This document shows, in pieces, positions 7,765 through 15,980 of a stretch of 46,436 nt of DNA. Position numbers and translations under genes: made by a program. Under the pieces are notes generated by a model that saw only the letters and a program-made list of their open reading frames with translations, was not told where the DNA came from and did not search any database. Source of the DNA: Alphaproteobacteria bacterium (GTDB lineage Bacteria; Pseudomonadota; Alphaproteobacteria; Micropepsales; Micropepsaceae); NCBI GenBank assembly GCA_003139615.1, contig PLJH01000137.1:485-46920 (forward strand), read 5' to 3'. How positions within the stretch are numbered: position 1 is the stretch's first letter; every line of letters starts with the position of its first letter.

Positions 7765-9020
7765 TTGACGCGATACCGCGCTTCGATGGTGCTGCGGCGC
7801 GGCGCCAGCGTTTCGATCGCGATCGTCAGAGCCGGCTGCAACAGAACCGCGCCGAGGCCTGCAAAGAACAGGGCCACGGCAAGCGCAATCGCTTCGCGGC
7901 CGATGCTCAGCGAAAGGCCAAGCAGAACGACGATGGCGCAGAATGTCGCCGCAGCAACAACGCCTGTCTTGCCCATGAGCGAGCGCACAGATGCGGCCGT
8001 TGTGTCTTCGCCCCCATCCGGGCGCGCGGCCTGCGCCACGAACAGGCTGAGCGCCACGCCGATTCCCATGATTTGCATCAGTGCAATCCAGGAAGCGAAG
8101 TTCAGCGAAATGCCCGCGCGCGCATAACCCCAACACCCGACCAATGCCGCGAGCCCCAACGCGATCGTGGCCGCGAGCGAACGCCGCCAGTCGCGTGTGA
8201 CCGCAAGCGCGGCTCCTGAGACCAGGACGGCAGCGACGAACCAGATTTCCAATGCGAAAAGCGCCACCGGTTCCGTCGCATGAAGCGCGCGCGAGCCGAA
8301 GAAAGTGAGCGCGAAAAACACCGCGCCAATTCCCGTCAGGCTCAAGCCCCAGCGCGGCTCCGTGACGGCGGCGAGTTTTTCGGTTCTGCGTTCGCGCAAC
8401 TCGCGCAACCGGTTTGCGCGCGAAACGAAATCCTCGCTGTAAGGCAGCAGCGATGCGACAAGCGGCAAAACGATCAATGCACTCAACCCTGATGCTGCTT
8501 CGTCAAGCGCCGCCATCAACGGTGTAGCGGCGCGATGTCCTGCCAAAAGCATGACTGTCGCAAGCGCGGCTGCAGAGATCGCGGCGGCACCACCCGCAAA
8601 AGCGTTTTCGCGCAATGTCTCCGCCGCTGCGTCGGCACCGCCCGAGCCGTCCACCACGCGCAATGCGATATCGTCAGCCAGGAACAGCGCAATCGTGAGA
8701 CCGGTCAGATAGGCGAGTACCAAAGGGCCGAGGAACAGTCCCAATGACGCCGCGGCGATCAGGCCCGACAGAGGTACGACCGCCGTAGCCAATGCGAGAC
8801 CGGCATGGCGCAGATGCGCGAAGGCAATGACGGAGGAGAGGCCGAGCATTGCGACAAGCGCCATCGCCGCGCGAAGCGAAAACCGATGTCCGAACAGGAC
8901 GAAGACGGCGACGACGCCTGCGGCGATAGCTGCCAGCAGCGCCACGACAATCACTCGTGACTGGAATACGCCCCGCAACACACCCGCCGATCGGTCGCCT
9001 GCCCCCCGGCCTGATTCCAC
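7761..9020 (-). CDS. Polytopic membrane protein, RND/MMPL-like permease core
   Basis: A 419-residue, almost wholly hydrophobic protein with about 11-12 helices. The C-terminal half has the look of an RND/MMPL sterol-sensing-like bundle: ISLNFASWIALMQIMGIGVALSLFVAQAARP followed by a Gly-rich helix and LGLSLSIGREAIALAVALFFAGLGAVLLQPAL. The N-terminal half has a similar layout. The large periplasmic porter loops of real RND pumps are missing and the proton-relay Asp of the GIGVD motif is replaced (GIGVA). The start is GTG six bases after the DUF3126 stop, so both are probably co-transcribed. Function unknown; transport or lipid handling is only a guess. Confidence 0.65.
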   Translation of the reverse strand: MESGRGAGDRSAGVLRGVFQSRVIVVALLAAIAAGVVAVFVLFGHRFSLRAAMALVAMLGLSSVIAFAHLRHAGLALATAVVPLSGLIAAASLGLFLGPLVLAYLTGLTIALFLADDIALRVVDGSGGADAAAETLRENAFAGGAAAISAAALATVMLLAGHRAATPLMAALDEAASGLSALIVLPLVASLLPYSEDFVSRANRLRELRERRTEKLAAVTEPRWGLSLTGIGAVFFALTFFGSRALHATEPVALFALEIWFVAAVLVSGAALAVTRDWRRSLAATIALGLAALVGCWGYARAGISLNFASWIALMQIMGIGVALSLFVAQAARPDGGEDTTAASVRSLMGKTGVVAAATFCAIVVLLGLSLSIGREAIALAVALFFAGLGAVLLQPALTIAIETLAPRRSTIEARYRVN

Positions 9021-9026
9021 TCCCGC

Positions 9027-9257
9027 CTAAGTACGCGACGGCGGCGGTTCGGGAAGATCCATCTCGAGGATCGCCATGTTGAAGGCATAGGAGATTTCGC
9101 CGTCTTCTTCATCCTTGAAGAGGACGCCGATGAACTCGCCCGCGACATGAACTTCCACGGAATCGGTCTGTTTGGGCCGCTCCACCACGGTGATGGTGTC
9201 GAGGCGGAACAGGTTGCGCAGGTATTTTTCCAGGCGCCAGATTTCGCTGCGGGTCAA
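9027..9257 (-). CDS. DUF3126 family protein
   Basis: A 76-residue cytoplasmic protein matching DUF3126, a family found almost only in alphaproteobacteria: it starts LTRSEIWRLEKYLRNLF and continues with the VEVHVAGEFIGVLFKDEEDGEISYAFNMAILEMDL core. The function is unknown. The conserved N-terminus begins at a TTG codon (9257), eight bases after GGAGA; the longer open frame to 9665 is the shadow of the opposite gene. It leads the permease gene by six bases. Confidence 0.85.
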   Translation of the reverse strand: MTRSEIWRLEKYLRNLFRLDTITVVERPKQTDSVEVHVAGEFIGVLFKDEEDGEISYAFNMAILEMDLPEPPPSRT

Positions 9258-9380
9258 GTCGGGCTCTCCGTGTCGGCTGAAAGCTGAACTCGCACGCGCG
9301 GCCTTTGGGGTCAAGCGAGATGGCAAGACTTGACGAATTCGTGCCCGGACGGCACGCCATTCCCAACAGCAGGGGGCACC

Positions 9381-10658
9381 TTGAGTACCCACCAACCGCA
9401 AGGCTATTACGCCGCGAGCGCGCCACCCGCGCCTGCCAGGTCCGCATTGTCCGGCGATTTGACCGTCGATGTGTGCGTCGTCGGTGCGGGCTTCACCGGT
9501 CTCTCGGCCGCATTGCATCTGGCCGAAGCGGGCGTACGCGTCGTCGTTCTCGAGGCCGAACCGGTTGGGTTCGGCGCATCGGGGCGAAACGGCGGACAAA
9601 TCCACACCGGCCTTTGCCAGACGCAGGCAGAACTCGAAAAATGGCTCGGCAAAATCCATGCACACGACCTTTGGGACCTGACCGAAGATTCAAAGGCGCT
9701 CGTCCGAACGCTCATTGCACGGCACAACATCGACTGCGACCTGAAACGCGGCCTCATCATCGCCGCGCACGATCCGCGCGCGGCACGCGATCTCGCAGCC
9801 GATACCGAGCATCTCGCAAAGAACTACAATTATTCGGCGGCGCGCATGTTGGACCGGCAGGAAACCGCTGCCCAGATCGGTAGCGCCGTTTATCCCGCGT
9901 CACGCTTCGACGAAGGCGGCGGGCATCTGCATCCTTTGCGCTATGTGCGCGGGCTTGCGGCCGCGGCCGAAGCTGCAGGCGTTTCGATTTTGGAAAAATC
10001 GAAAGCCGTGTCGCTGGAACGCGGCGCAAACAGCGTCACCGTGCGCTGCCCAGCGGGCAACGTCACAGCCGATCACGTTATCCTCGCCTGCGATGCCTAC
10101 ATGACGTCGATTGCGCCGGAACTGGGCCGCACTATCGGCCATGTCGAGAGTTTCATCATCGCGACGGCCCCGCTTCCGCCAGATCTCGCGGCACAGGTGT
10201 TGCCCTGCGACGCCGCGGTGGCCGATACGCGCCATGTGCTCGATTACTATCGCAAGAGCAGCGACGGGCGATTGCTGTTCGCCGGGCGCGAAACCTATTT
10301 CCGCATTCCCGATGACATCGCGCGGCTTGTCCGCCCGCGGATGCTGAAGGTCTTTCCCATGCTGGAAAACATTGCGATCGAATTCGGCTGGAGCGGCTCG
10401 GTTGGACTTACGCTCTCGCGCATCCCCCATCTCGGCCGCCTGTCGGAGCGCATTTTCTTCGCACAGGGCTATTCGGGACAGGGCGTTGCGCTGACGTCGA
10501 TCGCGGGTAAGCTGATGGCCGACGCCGTGCGTGGTGATTCCGAAAAGTTCGAAGTGTTCGCACGCGTGCCGATCAAGCCAATCCCCGGCGGCCCGCTCCT
10601 GCGCAAGCCGTTCATCACGGCCGCGCTGTTCGCTTACAAGCTGATGGACGCGATCTAG
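9381..10658 (+). CDS. FAD-dependent amine oxidase, PuuB/OrdL-like
   Basis: A 425-residue DAO-family flavoprotein. The dinucleotide-binding motif VVGAGFTG lies at 33-40 and the family signature ASGRNGGQ at 66-73; the C-terminal segment has FAQGYSGQGVALTSIAGKLMADA, the FAD-contacting end of the family. Length and N-terminus (QGYYAASAPP) match gamma-glutamylputrescine oxidase PuuB, which deaminates gamma-glutamylputrescine with O2, giving H2O2. Other puu genes are absent, so the substrate is open. I choose the TTG at 9381 because AGGGGG is four bases upstream and the length then equals PuuB; an ATG at 9330 would add 17 unlikely residues. Its stop overlaps that of cysE in CTAG. Confidence 0.85.
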   Translation: MSTHQPQGYYAASAPPAPARSALSGDLTVDVCVVGAGFTGLSAALHLAEAGVRVVVLEAEPVGFGASGRNGGQIHTGLCQTQAELEKWLGKIHAHDLWDLTEDSKALVRTLIARHNIDCDLKRGLIIAAHDPRAARDLAADTEHLAKNYNYSAARMLDRQETAAQIGSAVYPASRFDEGGGHLHPLRYVRGLAAAAEAAGVSILEKSKAVSLERGANSVTVRCPAGNVTADHVILACDAYMTSIAPELGRTIGHVESFIIATAPLPPDLAAQVLPCDAAVADTRHVLDYYRKSSDGRLLFAGRETYFRIPDDIARLVRPRMLKVFPMLENIAIEFGWSGSVGLTLSRIPHLGRLSERIFFAQGYSGQGVALTSIAGKLMADAVRGDSEKFEVFARVPIKPIPGGPLLRKPFITAALFAYKLMDAI

Positions 10659-11479
10659 ATTTGATAATCCGGTTCGAAGCTTTCGATGAGCTGGTTCATC
10701 GTCTGCGAGGGGCGCTCGGAACCGGCGCAACCGATCACGCGGGCCGGCACACCCGCAACCGTGCAGCCGGGCGGCACGGATTTGAGCACGACGCTACCCG
10801 CGCCCACGCGCGAATATTCGCCGATCTCGATATTGCCGAGAATCTTGGCGCCTGCCGAAATCAGCACGCCGCGCCGCACTTTCGGATGGCGGTCGCCTTT
10901 TTCCTTGCCGGTGCCGCCGAGGGTCACGCCATGCAGCATCGAGACATCGTCTTCGACGACGGCCGTCTCGCCGATCACAATGCCCGTCGCATGATCCATC
11001 ATGATGCCGCGCCCGATGCGCGCCGCGGGATGGATGTCGACCGCGAACAATTCCGAAATGCGGCCCTGCATGAAAAGCGCAAGCGGCGTGCGGTTCTGAG
11101 TCCACAGCCAATGCGCCACGCGATAGCATTGCAGCGCGAGGAAGCCTTTGTAGAACAGGAATGCATCCAGATAAGAGTGGCATGCGGGATCGCGTTCGAA
11201 CACGGCCGAAAGATCGGAGCGCACCGCGTCGCCGATGCCGGGATCGGCAGCCATCGCCTCTTCGAAGATTTCCCGCGCCAGCATCGGGCTCAGCTGATCG
11301 CCGCCGATCTTGTTGGCGAGATGATAGGAAAGCGCGTTCTCCAGCTTCTCGTGCTTGAGAATGGTCGCGTGTACGAAGCTCGCAAGCGATGGCTCGGCGC
11401 GCGCGAGCTCATCGGCCTGCGCATGCATGGCCGACCACACGGGATCGCACAGGGCGAATTTCTCGGCTTGGACCGACAT
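10655..11479 (-). CDS. cysE: Serine O-acetyltransferase
   Basis: A 274-residue enzyme that acetylates serine with acetyl-CoA, the first step of cysteine synthesis. The N-terminal SATase helical domain spans about 5-140, followed by a left-handed beta-helix with hexapeptide repeats. Key histidines are seen at H163 (MMDHATG) and H183 (MLHGVTLGG), and the glycine loop GGTGKEKGDRHPK follows. The last residue is Ile, as needed to insert into the active site of CysK in the cysteine synthase complex. GGAGG five bases before the ATG at 11479 sets the start; ATGs further up lack a site. No cysK is nearby. Confidence 0.95.
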   Translation of the reverse strand: MSVQAEKFALCDPVWSAMHAQADELARAEPSLASFVHATILKHEKLENALSYHLANKIGGDQLSPMLAREIFEEAMAADPGIGDAVRSDLSAVFERDPACHSYLDAFLFYKGFLALQCYRVAHWLWTQNRTPLALFMQGRISELFAVDIHPAARIGRGIMMDHATGIVIGETAVVEDDVSMLHGVTLGGTGKEKGDRHPKVRRGVLISAGAKILGNIEIGEYSRVGAGSVVLKSVPPGCTVAGVPARVIGCAGSERPSQTMNQLIESFEPDYQI

Positions 11480-11554
11480 CAATGCCTCCACTTGCGCCAT
11501 TCTACCGGAGCTTTGTTGCAATTCCCACTCGACCTGTAATTCCCACACGCCCGA

Positions 11555-12127
11555 TCAGGCGCCCGGCTCCTTAGGTGGCTTGGGCGGCGGCGTAATCAAG
11601 GGTTCCTGGCTGGAAGGCGGTTCGGGCTGTGGCGCGGGCGGCACATCGTCCACGACAAGCACGGCGGTATGGGGCTCTGCCGGGACGACCGCCGTATGGG
11701 GCGGGGCCGGGGTGACGATCGGCGCAGCGCTTGGCGTCGCGGCGGTCTGGCCCGACGACGGCGGCCAGGCCGGCATGGGCGGACGCGGCGGCGGGCTCGG
11801 TTGAGGGCGCGGCGATCCAGGCTGCCTCGGCGGCGGGGGCGGCCTCGGCTCGTTGCGGCGGGCGGCCATCACTTGGCTGACCATGCGGTCTTCCCAGTCG
11901 CGGCCGATGTCGTGTCCGAACAGCCGGATACCCTGCAGCGCGATGAGCACGCCCCAGATCAGCGCGATCCAGAACAGCCAGAAATGCGCATACCACATCC
12001 CGCCGGCGACGAGGTTGGCCAGAACCAGCACCGCCAACACCGCCACATAGACGAGAACATGCTCCTTGAACCGGCGAACTTCCGACCGGACGCGATGAAC
12101 TTCCGCATCGGTGGTGTCATACGCCAT
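11555..12127 (-). CDS. 2TM-domain protein with proline-rich tail
   Basis: A 190-residue protein. Residues 15-72 form the 2TM domain: a charged helix (VRRFKEHVLVYVAVLAVLVLANLV) and a second helix (HFWLFWIALIWGVLIALQGIRLF) followed by an amphipathic DWEDRMV segment. Residues 92-190 are strikingly Pro-rich with repeated PxP and two HTAV units, a likely disordered cytoplasmic tail. In other bacteria 2TM domains are found in sensor-like proteins. GGGAG lies about nine bases before the ATG. Function unknown. Confidence 0.75.
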   Translation of the reverse strand: MAYDTTDAEVHRVRSEVRRFKEHVLVYVAVLAVLVLANLVAGGMWYAHFWLFWIALIWGVLIALQGIRLFGHDIGRDWEDRMVSQVMAARRNEPRPPPPPRQPGSPRPQPSPPPRPPMPAWPPSSGQTAATPSAAPIVTPAPPHTAVVPAEPHTAVLVVDDVPPAPQPEPPSSQEPLITPPPKPPKEPGA

Positions 12128-12219
12128 GGCTCTCGCTCCCGGAGACTCGAACGGCTACATAGGCCCACATCAGGATATTACCAACTCCGCCGCCGGAAGT
12201 TAACGCATGAGACGCCTCG

Positions 12220-12819
12220 ATGGCTGACAAGCCCGCACTGAATGACACCGCCTCCGGCACGCTGGGACTCCTGCTCACGCGCCGGTCCGGCTCCGCCAAG
12301 GCGATGACCGCGCCGGGGCCCGACGCCGACCAACTGCGCCGGATTCTCGCGGCGGGCATGCGCGCGCCCGATCACGGCAAGCTTGCGCCCTGGCGCTTCA
12401 TCCTGTTCGAAGGCGAAGCGCGCCACGGCATGGGGCGGCTGCTGGTCGAAGTCTTGCGCGAGAACGAGCCGCAAGCGAGCGAGGAGCGCGTTGCCCTGGA
12501 GCGCAACCGGTTTGTGCGCGCGCCGGTCGTGATCGCGGTCGTGAGTCGCGTGCGCGAAGACATTCCGATTCCGGTGTGGGAGCAGGAGCTTTCCGCCGGC
12601 GCAGTGTGCCAGAACATTCTAGTCGGCGCGCATGCGATGGGTTTCGTCGCGAACTGGATCACCGAATGGTATGCCTATGACACGCGGGTGAAAGAGCGGT
12701 TGGGGTTGAAATCCGGCGAGCGCATCGCGGGCTACATCTATATCGGGACAAGCGCCGCGCCGCTCGAAGAACGCGTGCGACCCAATCCCGACGCGCTGGT
12801 CACTAGATTCGAAGGCTGA
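12220..12819 (+). CDS. Nitroreductase family protein (YdjA-like)
   Basis: A 199-residue FMN-dependent oxidoreductase. The N-terminal LLLTRRSGSAK segment and MRAPDHGKLAPWRFILFEG form the FMN-phosphate and ring-binding regions of the compact YdjA branch, and GAVCQNILVGAHAMGFVANWITEWYAY is the conserved middle helix plus the Trp segment. It should reduce nitroaromatics or quinones with NAD(P)H; the natural substrate is unknown. Only two bases separate its stop from the sulfatase start, so they form one transcript. Confidence 0.88.
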   Translation: MADKPALNDTASGTLGLLLTRRSGSAKAMTAPGPDADQLRRILAAGMRAPDHGKLAPWRFILFEGEARHGMGRLLVEVLRENEPQASEERVALERNRFVRAPVVIAVVSRVREDIPIPVWEQELSAGAVCQNILVGAHAMGFVANWITEWYAYDTRVKERLGLKSGERIAGYIYIGTSAAPLEERVRPNPDALVTRFEG

Positions 12820-12821
12820 CG

Positions 12822-14354
12822 ATGGGCCGCAAGATCCTTTTCATTACAACGGACCAGATGCGTTTCGATGCGCTGGGCTGCAATGGCGGAAAGACCGCGC
12901 GCACGCCGCATATCGACAGGCTCGCCCGCGAAGGGATCAATTATGGGCGCTGCCATGCGCAGAACGTCGTCTGCATGCCGGCGCGCGCGACAATGATCAC
13001 GGGACAATATGTTTCGACGCATGGCGTGTGGATGAACGGCGTGCCCTTGCCCGTCGATGCGCCGTCGGTCGCGCGACAGCTGAAGGAGAAGAAAGGCTAT
13101 CGCACCGCGCTTCTCGGCAAGGCGCATTTCGAGCCGTTCCTCGATTTCCAATTGCAGTTCGCGGAGAACCGGATGGGGATCGAGAACAGTTTCGGTCCTC
13201 ATCGCGGTTTCGATCATATGGAGCTTGCGGCGCATGGCGCGCGCGGCCCCACGCATTATGCGCGCTGGTTGATGCTGAACCATCCCGCGATGGCGGAGAA
13301 TTTCTATCCGGTCCTCAACAACACAATGACCCAGAACGCCTTCGGCGAAGGCGACACGGGCGCCGTCCAGGTCAAGCGCAACGAAACGCCGCGTGGGCTC
13401 TACCACACCGATTGGGTGGCGGACCGCGCGATCGCCTATCTCGATTCCCTGTCGTCCGACGAAGACTGGTTCGTGTGGATGAGCTTTCCCGATCCGCATC
13501 ATCCCTGGGACCCGCCGGCTGAGGAACTTTCTCGCGTCAACTGGCGCGATCTCGATGTGCCTGCGGGCTATCCCGGCAGTCGCGAAAAGATCGAACAGAT
13601 TCTCGGCGAAAAACCGCGGCATTGGCTGGAATGGTGGAACGGCACGCGCACGACATGCTTCGAGGCTCCCCCCGATTGGGTGCCGTCGACGCTGACTACA
13701 GACCAATTGCGCGAAATCGATGCGCTCACCCATGTGAAGAACGAACTGATCGACGAAGCGGTGGGCCGCGTGATGGCGCGCATCGCGGCGCGCGGATGGA
13801 ACGACGACACGGATGTCGTCTTCACAACCGATCACGGCGAATTCCAGGGTGATTTTGGCTTGCTGTTCAAAGGTCCGCATCATGTGGAAAGCCTGATGCG
13901 TCTGCCGATGATCTGGCGGCCCGCACCGTCGGCGAACATCGCACCGATGGCGAGCGACGCGCCCGTCGGCCAGGTCGATCTCGCGCCGACCTTCTGCCGG
14001 ATCGCCGGCATCGCGCCCGGCGACTGGATGGAAGGTTCAAGCCTGCCGCTCTCCACCGGCGAAGCGAGCAACCGCGAAGCCGTCTTCACCGAATGGGATT
14101 CCGAATTCAACGGCCTGACGATTAGCCTGCGCACACTCTATCGCGACGGCTGGATCGTCACCGCCTATGGCAAATCGTCGATCTATGACGGCACCGAAGG
14201 CGAACTCTACGACCTCAAAAACGATCCGCGCCAATGGCGCAATCTGTGGAACGAACCGTCAGCCGCCGCAATGAAACGCGATCTCCTCGCCGATTTGCGC
14301 GCACGGGCGCCGAAACCTCGCGAGCCCCGGCTGGAGCGTGTGGCAGCGGTGTAG
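12822..14354 (+). CDS. Sulfatase/phosphonate monoester hydrolase family protein
   Basis: A 510-residue alkaline phosphatase-superfamily hydrolase. The formylglycine signature C-x-P-x-R is at C51-R55 (VVCMPARATMITG), so C51 must be oxidised to formylglycine by a maturase not encoded here. Metal ligands are visible: D11 in ITTDQ, D337 and H338 in TTDHGE; K100/H102 (GKAHF) and H226/H227 (PDPHHPWD) line the site. No signal peptide, hence cytoplasmic. It resembles alphaproteobacterial phosphonate monoester hydrolases and sulfatases; substrate (sulfate, phosphate or phosphonate ester) cannot be told. GAAGG six bases before the ATG; coupled to the nitroreductase. Confidence 0.88.
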   Translation: MGRKILFITTDQMRFDALGCNGGKTARTPHIDRLAREGINYGRCHAQNVVCMPARATMITGQYVSTHGVWMNGVPLPVDAPSVARQLKEKKGYRTALLGKAHFEPFLDFQLQFAENRMGIENSFGPHRGFDHMELAAHGARGPTHYARWLMLNHPAMAENFYPVLNNTMTQNAFGEGDTGAVQVKRNETPRGLYHTDWVADRAIAYLDSLSSDEDWFVWMSFPDPHHPWDPPAEELSRVNWRDLDVPAGYPGSREKIEQILGEKPRHWLEWWNGTRTTCFEAPPDWVPSTLTTDQLREIDALTHVKNELIDEAVGRVMARIAARGWNDDTDVVFTTDHGEFQGDFGLLFKGPHHVESLMRLPMIWRPAPSANIAPMASDAPVGQVDLAPTFCRIAGIAPGDWMEGSSLPLSTGEASNREAVFTEWDSEFNGLTISLRTLYRDGWIVTAYGKSSIYDGTEGELYDLKNDPRQWRNLWNEPSAAAMKRDLLADLRARAPKPREPRLERVAAV

Positions 14355-14365
14355 GTCGGCGGCGG

Positions 14366-14515
14366 GCCCCCTTCCGCCTCGCTGCGCTCGGCACCTTCCC
14401 CCGCGAGGGGGGAAGGCTAAGAAAAAAACGCGCGGCTTATTTCTTTTGACCTTCCCCCTTGATGGGGGAAGGTGGACGCGGAGCACTTCGCGAGGCGGAC
14501 GGAAGGGGGTGGGGC
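14366..14515. repeat. Inverted pair of REP-like GC-rich hairpins
   Basis: Two copies of one unit in opposite orientation. Copy one (14366-14416) ends in the stem CCTTCCCCC/GGGGGAAGG (14394-14416). Copy two (14450-14515) begins with the same stem with a TTGAT loop (14450-14472) and ends in CGGAAGGGGG. Between them is an A/T-rich centre with AAGAAA and TTTCTT arms. It lies between convergent sulfatase and queE genes and may act as a two-way terminator. Confidence 0.7.
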
Positions 14516-14538
14516 AAGCAGCGCGGTCTCAAAACTTG

Positions 14539-15174
14539 TTACGGTATCCCGATCAGCTTGTGCGTCTGCAGGCTCAGCCGCCACTGCGGATGGGCGAGAC
14601 AATACTCCGTCGCGAGCTTGGTGTTCGCTTCGCGGTCGGGGCCGTCCATGGGTTGCAGGAAGAAGTGATCGAATAGCAGACCCGCGAATTTCTCCGGCGC
14701 GCCGTTCGCTTGCGGATAAACGAGCTTCAATTCCTGGCCTTGTTTGAGATTGAACTCTGCGTCTGCCTTGGGGCTGACACAGATCCAGTCGATGCCGGGC
14801 GGCGGCAGGAGCGTGCCGTTGGTTTCGATGGCGATCTCGAAGCCGTTGGCGTGGAGCGCCGCGATCAATGGCTCGTCCAATTGCAGCAAAGGCTCGCCGC
14901 CGGTGCAAACCACATAAGGGCGCGCACGTAAGTCTCGCGGCCAAAGTGCTGCGACCGCCGAGGCGAGCGCGTCCGCATCCGCGAATTTGCCGCCGCCCGG
15001 GCCGTCGACGCCGACAAAATCCGTATCGCAGAATTTGCACACCGCACGCGCCCGATCGCGCTCCAATCCGCTCCACAGATTGCAGCCGGCGAAGCGCAGG
15101 AACACGGCCGCCCTGCCCGTCTGCGCGCCTTCACCTTGCAGCGTGTAATAGATTTCCTTGACGGCGTAGCTCAT
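14539..15174 (-). CDS. queE: 7-carboxy-7-deazaguanine synthase
   Basis: A 211-residue radical SAM enzyme that converts carboxytetrahydropterin to 7-carboxy-7-deazaguanine in queuosine synthesis. The cluster cysteines are C31, C46 and C49, with the longer C-x14-C-x2-C spacing typical of QueE instead of C-x3-C-x2-C. The N-terminus [16 protein letters not shown] is diagnostic, and the SAM-binding TGGEPLLQ motif follows the cluster. The start at 15174 overlaps the queC stop by four bases, so the two are co-translated. Confidence 0.94.
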   Translation of the reverse strand: MSYAVKEIYYTLQGEGAQTGRAAVFLRFAGCNLWSGLERDRARAVCKFCDTDFVGVDGPGGGKFADADALASAVAALWPRDLRARPYVVCTGGEPLLQLDEPLIAALHANGFEIAIETNGTLLPPPGIDWICVSPKADAEFNLKQGQELKLVYPQANGAPEKFAGLLFDHFFLQPMDGPDREANTKLATEYCLAHPQWRLSLQTHKLIGIP

Positions 15175-15872
15175 CGCGAAACGAAGCGCTCGTGCCCTTT
15201 GGCGCGCAGATCGCAGGCCGGACACGCCGCGCAGCCGAAGCCCCAGTCATGGCGATGCTCACGGTCGCCTTCGTAGCAGGTGACGGTTTCTTCGACGATC
15301 AGATCGACAAGCGCCTTGCCGCCCAGCGATTCCGCCATGGACCAGGTCGCGGCCTTGTCGAGCTTCATCAAGGGCGTATGGATCGTGAAATGTGCGTCCA
15401 TGCCCAAAGAGAGCGCGCGGCCTGTCGCCTTGATGGTCTCGTCGCGGCAATCAGGGTAACCGGAGAAATCCGTTTCGCACATGCCCCCCACGAGCTGGCG
15501 CGAGCCGCGGCGATAGGCGAGTGCGGCGGCCGCGGTCAGAAACAGGATGTTGCGGCCGGGCACAAAGGTGGTCGGCAACCCGTTCGCGCCCATCTCGATC
15601 GTCATCGCGTCCGTTAGCGCGCTGCCGCCGATCTGTTTCAGCACGTCAAGCGACAGGACGTGATCGGCGCCCATCTTGTCGCGCCAATCCGGAAATTTCT
15701 CGCGCAACAATTCGAGCACGCGCGGACGTGCATCCATCTCGCTCGCGTGGCGCTGGCCGTAGTCGAAGCCCACTGTCTCCACGGTTCCGAAACGATCGAG
15801 CGCCCAGGCGAGACAGGTCGTCGAATCCTGTCCCCCCGAAAAAAGGACCAATGCGGTATCTCTGTCGGACAT
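15171..15872 (-). CDS. queC: 7-cyano-7-deazaguanine (preQ0) synthase
   Basis: A 233-residue ATP-dependent enzyme converting 7-carboxy-7-deazaguanine and ammonia into preQ0. The PP-loop SGGQDST is at residues 12-18, FDYGQRH follows in the first third, and zinc cysteines appear near the end ([13 protein letters not shown]). GAGGGG lies just before the ATG at 15872. It leads queE; queD and folE are not in the window. The promoter must lie in the 108 bases shared with the divergent ketosynthase gene. Confidence 0.95.
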   Translation of the reverse strand: MSDRDTALVLFSGGQDSTTCLAWALDRFGTVETVGFDYGQRHASEMDARPRVLELLREKFPDWRDKMGADHVLSLDVLKQIGGSALTDAMTIEMGANGLPTTFVPGRNILFLTAAAALAYRRGSRQLVGGMCETDFSGYPDCRDETIKATGRALSLGMDAHFTIHTPLMKLDKAATWSMAESLGGKALVDLIVEETVTCYEGDREHRHDWGFGCAACPACDLRAKGHERFVSR

Positions 15873-15925
15873 ATCCCCTCCATACGCGGGCGGCGCGCTC
15901 CGGCCAAGCCCGCACATCGCAGGCG

Positions 15926-15955
15926 CTTGCCTTTGTGCCGTGCCTGCGACAGCCT
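15926..15955 (+). promoter_or_regulatory. Bipartite element, copy 1 (upstream of first KAS III gene)
   Basis: CTTGCCTTTGT, seven unconserved bases, then CTGCGACAGCCT, ending 25 bases before the ATG. The same 11 and 12 bases at identical spacing recur before the second ketosynthase gene (17118-17147). TTGCCT and CAGCCT are 17 bases apart, so this may include the promoter, but the conserved part is longer than -35/-10 hexamers and suggests a regulator site. Confidence 0.6.
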
Positions 15956-15980
15956 GTCCGGAAACAAGGGAAACGCGCCG

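Noticed and set aside
7123..8136. 337-codon minus-strand frame
   Set aside because: Crosses the 3' ends of two well-supported convergent genes and encodes a low-quality Arg/Gly/Asp mix.
15171..15174. queC-queE overlap as a frameshift
   Set aside because: Both proteins have normal length and complete motifs; the four-base overlap is ordinary translational coupling.
15873..15980. preQ1 riboswitch in front of queC
   Set aside because: I looked for the short hairpin plus A-rich tail between queC and its divergent neighbour and saw none.
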